DNA of 64,000 nt from Noviherbaspirillum saxi (GCF_003591035.1 NZ_QYUO01000002.1:558001-622000); one strand, 5' to 3'; numbered from the stretch's first letter, positions 1 to 11,413 are shown. A program made the numbers and translations. Notes: generated by a model not told the origin, from the sequence alone.

Positions 1-594
<594 letters not shown>

Positions 595-595
595 C

Positions 596-1129
596 ATGGC
601 GATACGTGACATCCTGAAGATGGGCGACCCGCGCCTGTTGCGCCAGGCCGAACCCGTGACCGACTTCGGTACGCCCGAGCTCCTCAGGCTGATCGACGAC
701 ATGTTCGATACCATGCGTGCAGCCAATGGGGCAGGGCTGGCGGCGCCGCAAATCGGCGTCAACCTGCAAGTGGTGATCTTTGGCTTCAAGCAGAATGTGC
801 GCTATCCCGAAGCGCCGCCGGTGCCGGAAACCGTGCTGATCAATCCGGTCATTACGCCCTTGTCGCAGGAAATCGAAGACGGCTGGGAAGGCTGTCTTTC
901 GGTGCCGGGATTGCGCGGCATGGTGCCGCGCTGGCTGCGCCTGCATTACGAAGGCGTCGACCAGGATGGCAAGCCGATCAGCCGCGATGTCGAGGGTTTT
1001 CATGCACGCGTGGTCCAGCATGAATGCGACCACCTGATCGGCATGCTGTATCCAATGCGGATCAAGGACTTTTCGAAGTTCGGCTTCGTCGATATTCTGT
1101 TCCCCGAACTTGATCCAGGCGACGACTGA
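596..1129 (+). CDS. def: Peptide deformylase
   Basis: This 177-aa metalloenzyme removes the formyl group from the N-terminal methionine of new proteins. All three family motifs are present: [18 protein letters not shown] with the metal-ligand Cys100, and QHECDHL with ligands His142 and His146 and catalytic Glu143. The sequence between motifs 1 and 2 (residues about 60-90) resembles the longer proteobacterial second-copy deformylases, so a classical def next to fmt may exist elsewhere; this is inference. The start lies one base after the ligA stop. Confidence 0.96.
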   Translation: MAIRDILKMGDPRLLRQAEPVTDFGTPELLRLIDDMFDTMRAANGAGLAAPQIGVNLQVVIFGFKQNVRYPEAPPVPETVLINPVITPLSQEIEDGWEGCLSVPGLRGMVPRWLRLHYEGVDQDGKPISRDVEGFHARVVQHECDHLIGMLYPMRIKDFSKFGFVDILFPELDPGDD

Positions 1130-1217
1130 GGAAAAAGACTTACCATTGTCGTCATCGACACGGCGAACCGCGCGCGGAAAACCGTGTGTTGCCCGTAAGC
1201 CCTTCATTCGCCCGAAC

Positions 1218-1835
1218 ATGACGTCGACACCCAGGATTCTCATTCTCTATGCCCACCCTGCGCACGGCAACTCACGTGTGAACCGCCGCCTGCGCGAGCA
1301 TGTGGAGGATATACCTCATGTACAGGTGCATGACCTGTACGAGATGTACCCGGATTTCCATATCGATGTCGCACATGAACAGCGTATGCTGGAGCAGAGC
1401 GAGCTGATCGTGTTCCAGCATCCTGTCCAGTGGTACAGCATGCCTGCGCTGCTCAAGGAATGGATCGATGTGGTGTTCGAACACGGCTGGGCATATGGCC
1501 ATGACGGCCATGCGCTGCAAGGCAAAGACCTGTGGCTGGTGGCGACGACCGGCGGCCCTGCTGCCGCCTATCAGCCGGACGGCTATCATCGCCGCAATTT
1601 CAGCGACTTTCTTCCGCCTTACGAGCAGACCGCGCAATTGTGCGGCCTGCGCTGGTTGCCGCCGCTGATCGTGCATGGATCAAGACGGGCTAGCGATGCC
1701 GAGATGGCGCCGCAAGCGCAACTTTACCGTGAACGCCTGCTGAGCTATCCGGCCTGGTCGAAGGAATGTGTCGCGCCATCGGATCGCGATCCCATCGCGC
1801 CCGAACTGCAACCGGGAAATCCTCATGAGCAATAG
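1218..1835 (+). CDS. kefF: KefF-like NAD(P)H:quinone oxidoreductase (flavodoxin-2 fold)
   Basis: The product is 205 aa from the ATG at 1218, chosen because the flavodoxin-like strand (RILILYAHPAH) begins right after it; the frame stays open upstream to 1110. It has the Flavodoxin_2 signature for FMN and quinone binding (FQHPVQWYSMPALLKEWIDV) and TTGGP. In E. coli, KefF is the cytosolic ancillary subunit that activates the KefC potassium efflux channel. Here the gene overlaps the start of a KefC homologue by 11 bases, the same arrangement. The last ~15 residues are poorly conserved. The symbol rests on context plus motif, so it is less sure than the family. Confidence 0.82.
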   Translation: MTSTPRILILYAHPAHGNSRVNRRLREHVEDIPHVQVHDLYEMYPDFHIDVAHEQRMLEQSELIVFQHPVQWYSMPALLKEWIDVVFEHGWAYGHDGHALQGKDLWLVATTGGPAAAYQPDGYHRRNFSDFLPPYEQTAQLCGLRWLPPLIVHGSRRASDAEMAPQAQLYRERLLSYPAWSKECVAPSDRDPIAPELQPGNPHEQ

Positions 1836-3627
1836 CATCCTGGTCAATGCGCTGATCTATCTGGCGGCGGCGGTGATCACCGTTCCGCTTGCCAAGCGTT
1901 TCGGACTTGGCGCGGTCCTGGGCTATCTGATGGCCGGCGTTGCCATCGGACCTTGGGGTTTGCGGCTGATCAGCGGGGTCGAAGACATTCTTCACTTTTC
2001 CGAATTCGGTGTGGTCCTGCTGTTGTTCCTGATCGGGCTGGAACTGGAACCGCGACGCCTGTGGGCGTTGCGCCGCTCGATTTTTGGCTGGGGCGGGGCC
2101 CAGGTCACGCTCGTTACACTTGCGCTGTTCGGTGCCGGCCTGGCCTTCGGCATTGACTGGAAGACGGCGCTGATTGCCGCGCTGGGATTGTCTTTGTCCT
2201 CTACCGCCATCGCGCTGGCTACCCTTGAGGAGCGTCACTTGATGACGACCGGCGCGGGTTCGGCAGCTTTTGCCATATTGCTGTTTCAGGATATCGCTGC
2301 CATCCCGATGATCGCGATCGTGCCGATGCTGGGCGGCGCCGCGGCGACCGAGGGCAATGGCTGGATGACTGCGCTCAAAGTCTGTGCAGTCATCGGTGGT
2401 CTCGTGCTGGCCGGGCGTTATCTGATGCGTCCGCTGTTTCGCCTGATCGCCAAGGCAGGTATACGCGAAGTGTTTACCGCATTCGCCTTGTTGCTGGTGA
2501 TCGCGATCGGTTTGCTGATGCAGTCGGTCGGCATGTCGATGGCGCTGGGCACTTTCCTCGCCGGCGTGCTGCTGGCCGATTCCGAATACCGGCATGCGCT
2601 GGAAACCGACCTCGAACCGTTCAAGGGTTTGCTTCTGGGACTGTTTTTCATCGCAGTCGGGATGTCGATCGATTTCGGCGTCTTGCTTGACCAGCCATGG
2701 AAGGTGCTCGGATGGGTTGCGGGTTTTCTCGCGATCAAATCGGTCATCCTGTATGGCCTCAGCAAGCAGTTTTCCATTCTGCCGGGACAGCAGTATTTCT
2801 TCGCCATCCTATTGTCCCAAGGCGGTGAATTTGCGTTTGTGATCTTTGGCGCCGCGACCGCTGCCAAGGTGTTTTCCGACGAGGTGGCGTCGCTGCTGAT
2901 GGTGGTGGTCGCCTTATCCATGGTGGCGACGCCATTGCTGCTGGTGTTCCACGACAAGGTCATTGCACCGCGCTACGCAGCGTCCCGCACACGTCCCGAT
3001 GATGCCATCGACGGCGAGGCGCAGCCGGTCATCATTGCCGGCTTTGGCCGATTTGGACAAATCATCGGCCGCCTGTTGCATGCCAACAGGATAGGCGTGA
3101 CCGTTCTTGATCATGACCCGGACCAGATAGAACTGCTGCGTCGCTTTGGACTGAAGGTCTATTATGGCGATGCCACGCGCATCGAGCTGTTGCGCTCCGC
3201 TGGAGCGGCAAAAGCGAAGGCATTGATCATCGCGCTCGACAGCGTCGACGACAGCATTGCATTGGTCGATGCGGTGAAGAAGGAATTTCCGCATCTGCCA
3301 ATCCTCGCGCGTGCGCGCAATGTCACGCACTACTATGACCTGATGGATCGCGGTGTCACGGTCATCGAAAGGGAAACCTTTGAAGCGGCCTTGCTGCTTG
3401 GCCGGCGGGCGCTGCAGCAACTGGGCTTTGGCGCCTACCAGGCGCGCCAGGCCGCAATGAAGTTTCGCGCGCATAACCTGAAGACGCTGCAAAACGTGTA
3501 TCCCATCTACAAGGATCAGGACCAGATGATTTCGATGGCGGCGCAGGCGCGCGAAGAGCTGGAAGCCATGTTTGCACGCGACGCCGAAATTTTGTCAGGC
3601 GACAAGGACGGCGGGTGGAAAAATTGA
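1825..3627 (+). CDS. kefC: KefC-type glutathione-gated potassium efflux / cation:proton antiporter
   Basis: A 600-aa CPA2-family membrane protein. The first ~380 residues are about a dozen hydrophobic segments of the Na/H exchanger fold (FGVVLLLFLIGLELEP, LSSTAIALATLEE, FLAGVLLADSEYRH). They are followed by a cytosolic RCK/KTN domain with a Rossmann motif (VIIAGFGRFGQIIGRLL) and the KefC-like stretch YYGDATRIELLRSAGAAKAK. In E. coli the channel exports potassium to acidify the cytoplasm during electrophile stress and is held closed by glutathione. The ATG at 1825 follows 20 codons of shared open frame and is coupled to the kefF-like gene. KefB cannot be excluded. Confidence 0.85.
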   Translation: MSNSILVNALIYLAAAVITVPLAKRFGLGAVLGYLMAGVAIGPWGLRLISGVEDILHFSEFGVVLLLFLIGLELEPRRLWALRRSIFGWGGAQVTLVTLALFGAGLAFGIDWKTALIAALGLSLSSTAIALATLEERHLMTTGAGSAAFAILLFQDIAAIPMIAIVPMLGGAAATEGNGWMTALKVCAVIGGLVLAGRYLMRPLFRLIAKAGIREVFTAFALLLVIAIGLLMQSVGMSMALGTFLAGVLLADSEYRHALETDLEPFKGLLLGLFFIAVGMSIDFGVLLDQPWKVLGWVAGFLAIKSVILYGLSKQFSILPGQQYFFAILLSQGGEFAFVIFGAATAAKVFSDEVASLLMVVVALSMVATPLLLVFHDKVIAPRYAASRTRPDDAIDGEAQPVIIAGFGRFGQIIGRLLHANRIGVTVLDHDPDQIELLRRFGLKVYYGDATRIELLRSAGAAKAKALIIALDSVDDSIALVDAVKKEFPHLPILARARNVTHYYDLMDRGVTVIERETFEAALLLGRRALQQLGFGAYQARQAAMKFRAHNLKTLQNVYPIYKDQDQMISMAAQAREELEAMFARDAEILSGDKDGGWKN

Positions 3628-3648
3628 GGTTGGTTTGAGTGGACCTGC

Positions 3649-4395
3649 CTAGAATTTTTCATCGGGGCGCAGATAGCGCCATTGCCCGGTCGGCAGATCG
3701 CCGAGCGTCACCTTGCCGATACGTACCCGCTTGAGTCCGATCACTCGCAGCCCGACCGCTTCGCACATGCGGCGGATCTGGCGTTTTTTCCCTTCGCGCA
3801 GAATGAAGCTGAGTTGATCCTCGTTCTGCCACCTTACCTTGGCCGGCAGCAGTTTTTTACCGTCGAGTGATAGGCCATGGTTCAGCAGTTTGAGATCGGC
3901 GTCCGGCAGACGTCCCGGCTTGCTGTATTGCACGCGCACCAGGTATTCCTTCTCAATCGAGGTGTCTTCGCCGATCAATTGCTTGGCAATGCGGCCATCT
4001 TGTGTCAACACCAGCAAGCCGACCGAATCGATGTCCAACCTTCCGGCCGGGACCAGGCTGCGCAACTGGCTCGGATGGAATTGCGTGGGTGTCTTGTCTT
4101 CTTTCCAGCGTGTTTCGGCATTGATCAAGGTAACCGCCGGCTTGTAGCCATCTTCGGCCTGGCCGCTTACATATCCCATCGGTTTGTTGATCAGCACGGT
4201 GACGCGACGCGCCTGTTCGGCACTGGCCTGACGTTCGACGGTGATGCGCTGATGCGGCAGCACCTTGCTACCCAGTTCGGACACGATCTTGCCGTCGACG
4301 CGTACCCAGCCGCGTTCTATCCATTCGTCGGCTTCGCGGCGCGAGCATAAGCCGAGTTCGGACATGCGTTTGGACAGGCGGACAGGTTCAGTCAT
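3649..4395 (-). CDS. RsuA/RluB/E/F-family pseudouridine synthase, RluF-like
   Basis: A 248-aa protein with an N-terminal S4 RNA-binding domain (residues about 6-50, RMSELGLCSRREADEWIERG) and a catalytic domain containing GRLDIDSVGLLVLTQDG, where the Asp after GRL is the nucleophile that isomerises uridine in rRNA. The C-terminal signature EGKKRQIRRMCEAVGLRV is typical of the RsuA/RluB/E/F group. The S4 region most resembles RluF, which modifies 23S rRNA in the peptidyl-transferase region, but the target cannot be proven by eye. It is minus strand, convergent with kefC, and lies 23 bases after the glnD stop. Confidence 0.85.
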   Translation of the reverse strand: MTEPVRLSKRMSELGLCSRREADEWIERGWVRVDGKIVSELGSKVLPHQRITVERQASAEQARRVTVLINKPMGYVSGQAEDGYKPAVTLINAETRWKEDKTPTQFHPSQLRSLVPAGRLDIDSVGLLVLTQDGRIAKQLIGEDTSIEKEYLVRVQYSKPGRLPDADLKLLNHGLSLDGKKLLPAKVRWQNEDQLSFILREGKKRQIRRMCEAVGLRVIGLKRVRIGKVTLGDLPTGQWRYLRPDEKF

Positions 4396-4418
4396 GGAAA
4401 ATCACTATAAAAATTGGA

Positions 4419-6971
4419 TCAGATCCGCAGCGCGTCCAGCAAGTCGGTTTCAAGCTGGATCTGGCTACGGGCATTGTTGAGCGTCGGACCGTCCACCAGG
4501 AATACGTCTTCCACGCGTTCGCCCAGTGTCATGATCTTGGCGGTATGCAGGTTCACCCGATATTTCGCCAGCACATTGGCAATCGAGTACAACAAGCCGG
4601 TGCGATCGTTGGCCGAGACCGAGAGCAGATAATACTGACCGCGTTCGTCCGGACGCAGATCGACGGTGGGTGTGATCGGAAAAGTCCGCGACAGGCGCGA
4701 CAAGCGGCCCACTGTCGGCGGCGGCAATTCGCCTTGCGACTCCAGCAGGCGGGTCAATTCGTGTTCGACCAGGCTGATGATGTCGCGATAGCTGTTGGCA
4801 AATGCCGGCTCGATGACCAGAAAGGTATCAAGCGCATAGCCGTTGCGCGTCGTGTGGATCTTCGCATCCAGGATGCTGAAATTCTTGCGATCGAAGTAAC
4901 TGCAGATGCGGGCGAACAGGTCGGGCTGGTCTTTCACATAGACCGCAACTTGTACACCTTCGCCTATCGGGGCCAGCCGGCATTTGACGACGGGCGAAGG
5001 ACTGTCGGTCTTGTTGTACAGCGAACGCGTCTGCCAGGCGATGTCGGCCGCTTCATGGCGCAGGAAATAGGCGACATCGAGTTGCTGCCACAGCAGCTGA
5101 TGGGCGTTTTCCGGCAAGCCGTACAACCGCAAGGTCTTGAGCGCCGCATCCTGGCGGTTCTTGAGTTCGTGATCGGTGGACGGATCTTCACCGCCCAGCA
5201 CGCGTAAGGTTATCCGGTACAGGTCTTCGAGCAGCTTGCCTTTCCATGCATTCCAAACCTTCGGGCTGGTGCCGCGAATATCGGCGACGGTCAGCAGATA
5301 CAGTGCCGTCAGATGCCGCTCATCCCTGACCACATTGGCAAACGCACGGATCACGTCCGGATCGGACAAGTCCTGTTTCTGGGCGACCTGTGACATCGAC
5401 AGGTGATGCTCGACCAGAAATACCACCAGTTCGGTTTCTTCCTTCGACATTTCATGATCTCGGCAGAACTTGCGCGCATCGGCCATGCCGAGGTGCGAGT
5501 GATCGCCGCCGCGGCCCTTCGCGATATCGTGAAACAGCGCGGCGATATACAGCAGCCACGGCTTGGAAAAATTCGCCATCAGCTGACTGCAGAACGGATA
5601 TTCGTGTGCATGCTCCGACATCGTGAAGCGACGCACATTGCGCACCACCATCAGGATGTGCTGGTCGACCGTATAGACATGGAAAAGGTCGTGCTGCATC
5701 TGTCCGATGATGCGGCGGAAATTGGGTAGATAGCGACCAAGAATGCTGGTCTGGTTCATGCCGCGCAAGGCATGCGTGATGCCTTTCGGCGCCTGGATGA
5801 TCTGCAGGAACAGTGCACGGTTCGCCGGGTCGCGGCGGAAACGGCTGTCGATACGGAACCGCGCATGCCAGAGGGCGCGCAGCGTGCGCGCAGTCATGCC
5901 CTGTAGTTCCGAGTGCTGGGCCAGCAGCAGGAACACTTCCAGCATGGCGGACGGCGTCGCTTCGAACGTATCGTCGTGCGCAATGTCGATCAGGCCATTG
6001 ACTTCGTTGAACCGTTCATTGATAGGCTGCGGCGATCCCGGCACGGGGAACAGCTGCGCCTCGATGTTCTGCAACAGGATGGTATTGAGCTGAGTGACCG
6101 CCTTGGCTGCCCAATAGTAATGCTGCATCAGATATTCGCTTGCGCGGCGCGTTTCGGTGGTCTGGAAACCGAAGCTTTCCGCAATCGGTGTCTGCACATC
6201 GAAGACCAGCCGGTCTTCGCGGCGGCCGGTGTGGATATGCAGCCGGATACGGATATCCTTGAACGCGCGTTCCTTCTGCGTCAATTGACGCGCCTCGGTG
6301 GCTGTGATCAGGCCGCGCTCAGCGAGCTTGCGCCAGGAGTCGCCCAGGCCCGCTGCTTTTGCAACCCACAGGATGACCTGCAGGTCGCGCAAGCCGCCCG
6401 GGCTTTCCTTGCAATTCGGTTCGAGGCTGTACGGCGTATCTTCGTACTTCACATGGCGCTGCCGCATCTCCAGCGTTTTCGCCTGGAAGAAGGCTTGCGG
6501 ATTGATGGCGGCGTTGCAGCGTTCGCGCAGGAACTGGAACAGCTTGCGGTTGCCGGTAATCAGGCGTGCTTCCAGCAGGCTGGTCTGTACCGTGATGTCG
6601 GCGGCCGATTCGGTCAGGCATTCATCGACGGTGCGAATGCTGTGACCGATTTCCAGTCCGATATCCCAGAACAATTGGACCAGTTCTTCCAGCTTGGAGC
6701 GAAGCGCCTCGTCGGCGGCCGCATCCAGCAGAATCAATACATCCACGTCGGAATGCGGGAACAGTTCGCCGCGGCCGTAACCGCCGACCGCGACGAGTGC
6801 CGCGCTTGCCGGCAGTCCTATGCTTTCCCAGGCGTGAATCAGTGCCGCATCGACGTTCTGGCGCAGGCGAGTCAACAGCTGCTCAGGCTTGCCATCGGAC
6901 TGGAATGCGGTGATGACCGTCTGACGCTCTTTTTTCAACTGCTCCTTGAGCGTCAATGCAAGCGATACCAT
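4419..6971 (-). CDS. glnD: [Protein-PII] uridylyltransferase / uridylyl-removing enzyme
   Basis: An 850-aa bifunctional nitrogen sensor that uridylylates PII proteins when glutamine is low and reverses this when glutamine is high. Domain order is visible: nucleotidyltransferase with GGYGRGEL (63-70) and metal ligands Asp75/Asp77, a PII-UTase linker, an HD hydrolase with His481-Asp482 ([14 protein letters not shown]), then two C-terminal ACT domains ([19 protein letters not shown] and [20 protein letters not shown]) that bind glutamine. Length is normal for the family. It lies two bases downstream of map, an arrangement also common in other proteobacteria. Confidence 0.97.
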   Translation of the reverse strand: MVSLALTLKEQLKKERQTVITAFQSDGKPEQLLTRLRQNVDAALIHAWESIGLPASAALVAVGGYGRGELFPHSDVDVLILLDAAADEALRSKLEELVQLFWDIGLEIGHSIRTVDECLTESAADITVQTSLLEARLITGNRKLFQFLRERCNAAINPQAFFQAKTLEMRQRHVKYEDTPYSLEPNCKESPGGLRDLQVILWVAKAAGLGDSWRKLAERGLITATEARQLTQKERAFKDIRIRLHIHTGRREDRLVFDVQTPIAESFGFQTTETRRASEYLMQHYYWAAKAVTQLNTILLQNIEAQLFPVPGSPQPINERFNEVNGLIDIAHDDTFEATPSAMLEVFLLLAQHSELQGMTARTLRALWHARFRIDSRFRRDPANRALFLQIIQAPKGITHALRGMNQTSILGRYLPNFRRIIGQMQHDLFHVYTVDQHILMVVRNVRRFTMSEHAHEYPFCSQLMANFSKPWLLYIAALFHDIAKGRGGDHSHLGMADARKFCRDHEMSKEETELVVFLVEHHLSMSQVAQKQDLSDPDVIRAFANVVRDERHLTALYLLTVADIRGTSPKVWNAWKGKLLEDLYRITLRVLGGEDPSTDHELKNRQDAALKTLRLYGLPENAHQLLWQQLDVAYFLRHEAADIAWQTRSLYNKTDSPSPVVKCRLAPIGEGVQVAVYVKDQPDLFARICSYFDRKNFSILDAKIHTTRNGYALDTFLVIEPAFANSYRDIISLVEHELTRLLESQGELPPPTVGRLSRLSRTFPITPTVDLRPDERGQYYLLSVSANDRTGLLYSIANVLAKYRVNLHTAKIMTLGERVEDVFLVDGPTLNNARSQIQLETDLLDALRI

Positions 6972-6973
6972 TG

Positions 6974-7807
6974 TCAGGCTGTAACGGGACTGGAGTCGGC
7001 GGATTGTTGGATGAACGCGGGAGGCAAGGGCATGCCCGGCGACACGGTCAACACTTCATAGCCGGTTTCTGTCACCAGCACGGTATGTTCCCATTGTGCC
7101 GACAGGCTGCGGTCCTTGGTCTTGATTGTCCAGCCGTCGCCCATTTCTCGGATGTCGCGCTTGCCGGCATTGATCATCGGTTCCACGGTAAAGATCATCC
7201 CGGCAACTAGTTTCTCCAGCGTGCCGGGACGGCCGTAATGCAATACCTGCGGTTCTTCATGAAAGACCTTGCCGATACCGTGTCCGCAAAATTCGCGTAC
7301 GACGCTATAGCCGGCTTTCTCTGCATGTTGCTGGATTACATACCCGATATCGCCCAGATGTGCACCCGGCTTGATCTTGGAAATGCCAAGCCACATGCAT
7401 TCATACGTGATGTCGGTCAGACGTTTCGCCAGGATCGAAGGCTCGCCCACAAAGAACATGCGGCTGGTGTCGCCATGATAGCCATCCTTGATCACAGTGA
7501 TGTCGATATTGACGACATCGCCATTCTTCAAGGCCTTGTCTCCGGGAATTCCGTGGCACACGACATCATTGACCGAAGTGCAAATCGCTTTCGGGTAAGG
7601 CGTGTAGCCAGGCGGGCAATAATTCAGCGGTGCCGGAATTGTCCCTTGCACATTTGTCATGTACTCATGGCAAAGCCGGTCAAGTTCGCCGGTCGTGATG
7701 CCGGGCTTGACATGTGGTGCAATGTAATCAAGCACTTCAGCGGCCAGTCGGCCGGCAACGCGCATGCCTTTGATATCGTCTTCGGTTTTAATCGTGATGG
7801 AAGCCAT
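6974..7807 (-). CDS. map: Type I methionine aminopeptidase
   Basis: A 277-aa dinuclear metallopeptidase that removes the initiator Met after deformylation. The pita-bread fold shows the metal ligands in order: Asp in NIDITV, Asp in DTSRMF, His in [12 protein letters not shown], Glu in FTVEPMIN and Glu in WEHTVLV. I chose the ATG at 7807 ([16 protein letters not shown]); 13 further in-frame codons upstream lack family similarity. It is divergent from rpsB, as usual in proteobacteria, and precedes glnD by two bases. Type I length without an insert. Confidence 0.96.
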   Translation of the reverse strand: MASITIKTEDDIKGMRVAGRLAAEVLDYIAPHVKPGITTGELDRLCHEYMTNVQGTIPAPLNYCPPGYTPYPKAICTSVNDVVCHGIPGDKALKNGDVVNIDITVIKDGYHGDTSRMFFVGEPSILAKRLTDITYECMWLGISKIKPGAHLGDIGYVIQQHAEKAGYSVVREFCGHGIGKVFHEEPQVLHYGRPGTLEKLVAGMIFTVEPMINAGKRDIREMGDGWTIKTKDRSLSAQWEHTVLVTETGYEVLTVSPGMPLPPAFIQQSADSSPVTA

Positions 7808-7900
7808 GGCAATCCAAACTGCGCAGGAGAGCGCAAAAATAGTCAATGTGAAATTATAGACGACCGGATGCGCATGCGCCTAAGGGCGCGGTCGCGTCGC

Positions 7901-7930
7901 TTGAATAAAATCTCCAAGATGGGGTAGAAT
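7901..7930 (+). promoter_or_regulatory. Predicted sigma-70 promoter for rpsB-tsf
   Basis: TTGAAT at 7901-7906 and TAGAAT at 7925-7930 are separated by 18 bases and lie 125 bases upstream of the rpsB start, just before the structured leader. Prediction by eye from consensus only. Confidence 0.6.
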
Positions 7931-7975
7931 CTCGGGTTAGCTTGAAATGACTTTGAGCTAAATCTTTTAAATCGC

Positions 7976-8032
7976 GAATCCGGTCGCAAAGGGTGCCCTG
8001 GCAGCAAGCTGCGGGGGTAACTGGCCGGATTC
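7976..8032 (+). promoter_or_regulatory. Candidate S2 (rpsB) autoregulatory leader RNA
   Basis: The arms gaatccgg (7976-7983) and ccggattc (8025-8032) form a perfect 8-bp closing stem. Inside are an aaagggtgccctgg stretch and a small hairpin gcag-caag-ctgc (8001-8012). It sits between the predicted promoter and rpsB. In gamma-proteobacteria the rpsB 5' UTR is known to bind S2 for feedback control of rpsB-tsf; the same role here is inferred from position and fold. Confidence 0.55.
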
Positions 8033-8054
8033 CAGACCCAACCCTGGAGAAATC

Positions 8055-8804
8055 ATGTCCGTTACTATGCGCGAAATGCTGGAAGCCGGTGTCCACTTCG
8101 GTCACCAAACCCGCTTCTGGAACCCCAAAATGGCCCCGTATATCTTCGGCCATCGCAACAAGATTCATATCGTCAACCTGGAAAAGACCCTGGGCATGTA
8201 CCAGGAGGCGATGAAGTACATCCGTCAACTGGCATCCAACCGCGGCACCATCCTGTTCGTCGGCACCAAGCGTCAGGCACGCGACATCCTCGCGGCTGAA
8301 GCTCAGCGCGCCGGCATGCCTTACGTTGACCAGCGCTGGCTGGGTGGCATGCTGACCAACTTCAAGACTATCAAGACTTCCATCAAGCGCCTGAAAGACA
8401 TGGAAGCCGCGTTGGAAGACGGTTCGGTCGAAAAGCTCAGCAAGAAAGAAGGCCTGATGTTCCAGCGCGAAATGGAAAAACTGCAAAAGTCCATCGGCGG
8501 CATCAAGGACATGGGCGGCATTCCTGACGCTATCTTCGTCATCGACGTCGGTTACCACAAGGGCACCATCACCGAAGCCGCCAAGCTGGGTATCCCGGTC
8601 ATCGGCGTGGTTGATACCAACCATTCCCCGGAAGGCGTGACCTACGTTATTCCTGGCAACGACGACTCGTCCAAGGCGATCACTCTGTACGCTCGCGGCG
8701 TAGCGGACGCAATCCTGGAAGGCCGTGCAAACGCGACCAATGAGGTGCTCGAAGCTGTCAAGGGCGGTGCTGACGAATTCGTTGAGGTCAACGAGCAGGC
8801 TTAA
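8055..8804 (+). CDS. rpsB: 30S ribosomal protein S2
   Basis: A 249-aa small-subunit protein. The start [20 protein letters not shown] and motifs [32 protein letters not shown] and [13 protein letters not shown] are diagnostic. S2 binds late to the 30S head with S1. The gene is followed by a terminator and then tsf, the classical rpsB-tsf order. No anomalies. Confidence 0.99.
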   Translation: MSVTMREMLEAGVHFGHQTRFWNPKMAPYIFGHRNKIHIVNLEKTLGMYQEAMKYIRQLASNRGTILFVGTKRQARDILAAEAQRAGMPYVDQRWLGGMLTNFKTIKTSIKRLKDMEAALEDGSVEKLSKKEGLMFQREMEKLQKSIGGIKDMGGIPDAIFVIDVGYHKGTITEAAKLGIPVIGVVDTNHSPEGVTYVIPGNDDSSKAITLYARGVADAILEGRANATNEVLEAVKGGADEFVEVNEQA

Positions 8805-8830
8805 GCCCTGCGCCTGCGTGTTGGGCATTG

Positions 8831-8861
8831 AAAAAGGGGCGACTTTGTTGGCCCCTTTTTT
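8831..8861 (+). terminator. Intrinsic terminator between rpsB and tsf
   Basis: aaaaaggggc, a 10-base loop gactttgttg, then gccccttttt and one more T. The stem plus T-run fits a Rho-independent terminator or an attenuator that lets part of the transcript read into tsf. Confidence 0.85.
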
Positions 8862-8928
8862 GTACCCTCCCTGAACGTATTGTGATTGAACGCGTCGCAT
8901 AGACGCTTATTGAATTGAGGAGAATGAC

Positions 8929-9810
8929 ATGGCGGCAATTACCGCAGCGATGGTTGGCGAACTGCGCGCAAAGACAGATGCGCCGATGATGGAATGCAAG
9001 AAAGCATTGACTGAAGCTGAAGGCGATCTGGCCCGTGCGGAAGAAATCCTGCGCGTCAAGCTGGGCAGCAAGGCATCCAAGGCAGCATCCCGCATCACGG
9101 CCGAAGGCGTCGTCGCCGCATATATTTCCGGTGGCGTTGGCGCGCTGGTGGAAGTGAACTGCGAAACCGACTTCGTGACCAAGAACGATGACTTTCTCGC
9201 ACTGGCAAACGCAACGGCCAAACTGGTCGCGGAAAACAATCCGGCCGACGTAGCAGCGCTCTCCGCACTGCCGTTCGAAGGAAAGACGCTGGAAGAAGTG
9301 CGCGCCGCATTGGTCGGCAAGATCGGTGAAAACATGTCGATCCGCCGTTTCAAGCGCTATGAAACAGGCGGCAAGCTGACTTCTTATCTGCATGGCACCC
9401 GTATCGGTGTAATGGTCGAGTTCGATGGCGGTGAAGAGCAAGTCGGCAAGGATGTCGCAATGCACATCGCCGCGATGAAACCGGTCGCCCTGTCGTCGAA
9501 TGACGTGCCGGCCGATCTGATCGAAAAAGAGCGTTCGATTGCTACCCAGAAGGCAGCCGAGTCCGGCAAGCCGGCCGACATCGTCGCCAAGATGGTTGAG
9601 GGCACCGTTCAGAAATACCTGAAGGAAGTTTCCCTGTTCAACCAGCCGTTCGTCAAGAACGACAAGCAGACTGTTGAGCAGATGCTCAAGACCGCCAATA
9701 CCACCGTGAAATCTTTCACGATGTTCGTGGTCGGCGAAGGTATCGAAAAGAAACAGGATGACTTTGCCGCTGAAGTCGCAGCGCAAGTCGCTGCAGCCAA
9801 GCAGGCGTAA
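8929..9810 (+). CDS. tsf: Translation elongation factor Ts
   Basis: A 293-aa protein that recycles EF-Tu-GDP. The N-terminal UBA-like domain ([20 protein letters not shown]) and the EF-Tu-contacting stretch [16 protein letters not shown] are visible, as is the later region [18 protein letters not shown] strong Shine-Dalgarno (gaggag, 8917-8922) precedes the ATG. Length is normal. Confidence 0.99.
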   Translation: MAAITAAMVGELRAKTDAPMMECKKALTEAEGDLARAEEILRVKLGSKASKAASRITAEGVVAAYISGGVGALVEVNCETDFVTKNDDFLALANATAKLVAENNPADVAALSALPFEGKTLEEVRAALVGKIGENMSIRRFKRYETGGKLTSYLHGTRIGVMVEFDGGEEQVGKDVAMHIAAMKPVALSSNDVPADLIEKERSIATQKAAESGKPADIVAKMVEGTVQKYLKEVSLFNQPFVKNDKQTVEQMLKTANTTVKSFTMFVVGEGIEKKQDDFAAEVAAQVAAAKQA

Positions 9811-9817
9811 TAAAAAA

Positions 9818-9839
9818 GCGGGCCGGAAGGCCCGTTTTT
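9818..9839 (+). terminator. Intrinsic terminator after tsf
   Basis: cgggcc (9819-9824), loop ggaa, ggcccg (9829-9834), then five T. A short perfect GC stem with tetraloop directly after the tsf stop. Confidence 0.9.
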
Positions 9840-9909
9840 CTAGGTGAGCCGATATCATATTGGTCACCAGCCATCGTGCGGCTACACGTCATTGGTGTCT
9901 GGCAGTGAC

Positions 9910-9947
9910 TTGGCTTTCATCCGGGAAATAACCGGATGTAGTGCCAA
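9910..9947. repeat. Two-part hairpin in the tsf-pyrH intergenic region
   Basis: Outer arms ttggc (9910-9914) and gccaa (9943-9947) enclose inner arms catccgg (9918-9924) and ccggatg (9932-9938) with a 7-base loop. It lies about 150 bases before pyrH in a 283-base gap where no gene is seen. There is no T-run, so it is not an ordinary terminator; function unknown. Confidence 0.5.
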
Positions 9948-10093
9948 ATTGCATTGCCATACGCTTGATGATCCGGCCATACCCCGGCTTTCCCGGATTT
10001 CATCCAGTCTTCAGCCTGTAAGGGCTTTCGAGATAGTGGAACGGGAGGACCAGAATCCATTTTGAATCGGACAATTATTAGGAGTCCAAGCCC

Positions 10094-10810
10094 ATGACAA
10101 AACCAGCGTACAAGCGCGTCCTCCTCAAACTCTCAGGTGAAGCGTTAATGGGCGATGATGCCTATGGTATCAATCGCGCGACCATCGAGCGTATGGTGGC
10201 GGATGTGGCAGAAGTCGCGAAGCTGGGCGTGGAGTTGGCAATCGTGATTGGCGGAGGAAACATCTTCCGTGGAGTAGCGCCCGGCGCACAAGGGATGGAC
10301 CGCGCCACTGCCGACTACATGGGCATGCTGGCAACCGTGATGAACTCCCTTGCGCTTGCCGACGCGATGCGCCAGGCGGGAATCACCGCGCGGGTCATGT
10401 CCGCGATCGCCATCGAACAGGTGGTTGAGCCGTACGTCCGCCCAAAGGCGCTGCAATATCTGGAAGAAGGCAAAATCGTCGTATTCGCGGCCGGCACCGG
10501 GAATCCGTTCTTTACTACCGATACCGCCGCCGCCCTGCGCGGCTCGGAAATCGGCGCGGAGATCGTGCTGAAAGCCACGAAAGTGGACGGCGTGTACAGT
10601 GCGGATCCGAACAAGGACCGCAATGCGACACGCTATTCGACGATCACCTTTGACGAAGCGATTGCCAAACATTTGCAAGTCATGGATGCCACGGCGTTCG
10701 CGTTGTGCCGCGACCAGAAATTGCCGATCAAGGTTTTTTCCATCGTCAAGCCGGGAGCCCTGAAAAACGTGATCATGGGCGAGGATGAAGGCACGTTGGT
10801 TCACGTATAA
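10094..10810 (+). CDS. pyrH: UMP kinase
   Basis: A 238-aa member of the amino-acid kinase fold that phosphorylates UMP to UDP, the entry to all pyrimidine nucleotides. Motifs: [52 protein letters not shown] and [13 protein letters not shown]. In bacteria the hexamer is regulated by GTP and UTP. It stands between tsf and frr, the usual order. A Shine-Dalgarno (ggag, 10081) precedes the ATG. Confidence 0.98.
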   Translation: MTKPAYKRVLLKLSGEALMGDDAYGINRATIERMVADVAEVAKLGVELAIVIGGGNIFRGVAPGAQGMDRATADYMGMLATVMNSLALADAMRQAGITARVMSAIAIEQVVEPYVRPKALQYLEEGKIVVFAAGTGNPFFTTDTAAALRGSEIGAEIVLKATKVDGVYSADPNKDRNATRYSTITFDEAIAKHLQVMDATAFALCRDQKLPIKVFSIVKPGALKNVIMGEDEGTLVHV

Positions 10811-10852
10811 AGCAAGTCCTACTCGTTGAAACTGGTAACTGAGGAGAGCAGC

Positions 10853-11413
10853 ATGACAGTCGTTGACGTCAAAAAGAACGCCGAACAAAAAATGCAAAAG
10901 TCGATCGACACGCTGAAGGCCGATCTTGCAAAAGTACGTACCGGCCGCGCGCATGTCGGTATTCTCGACCATGTGCAGGTCGATTATTACGGCACCCCGA
11001 CCCAGATCAGTCAGGTCGCGAACGTGACCTTGATCGATGCCCGCACGATCGGCGTGCAGCCCTGGGAAAAGAAAATGGTCGCCGTGGTCGAAAAAGCAAT
11101 TCGCGAATCCGATCTGGGACTCAACCCGTCCACGCAGGGCGACATGATTCGTGTGCCGACCCCACCGCTTACCGAAGAGCGCCGCAAGGAAATCGTCAAG
11201 CTGGTCAAAGGCGAAGGCGAAGATGCCAAGGTCGCGATCCGCAACATTCGGCGCGATGCGAACGAAGCCTTGAAGAAGCTGCTGAAAGATAAGGCGTGCT
11301 CGGAAGACGATGAGCGTCGTGCGCAAGATGATGTGCAAAAATTGACCGACAAGTTTGTCGCTGAAGTTGATAAACTGATCACGGAAAAAGAAAAAGAGCT
11401 GTTGACCGTGTAA
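10853..11413 (+). CDS. frr: Ribosome recycling factor
   Basis: The 186-aa start at 10853 is preferred because it follows a gaggag Shine-Dalgarno at 10841-10846 and gives the standard RRF length; nine extra in-frame codons lie upstream. Visible motifs are [44 protein letters not shown] and the C-terminal helix ending in KEKELLTV. With EF-G it splits post-termination ribosomes. It lies 42 bases after pyrH. Confidence 0.98.
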   Translation: MTVVDVKKNAEQKMQKSIDTLKADLAKVRTGRAHVGILDHVQVDYYGTPTQISQVANVTLIDARTIGVQPWEKKMVAVVEKAIRESDLGLNPSTQGDMIRVPTPPLTEERRKEIVKLVKGEGEDAKVAIRNIRRDANEALKKLLKDKACSEDDERRAQDDVQKLTDKFVAEVDKLITEKEKELLTV

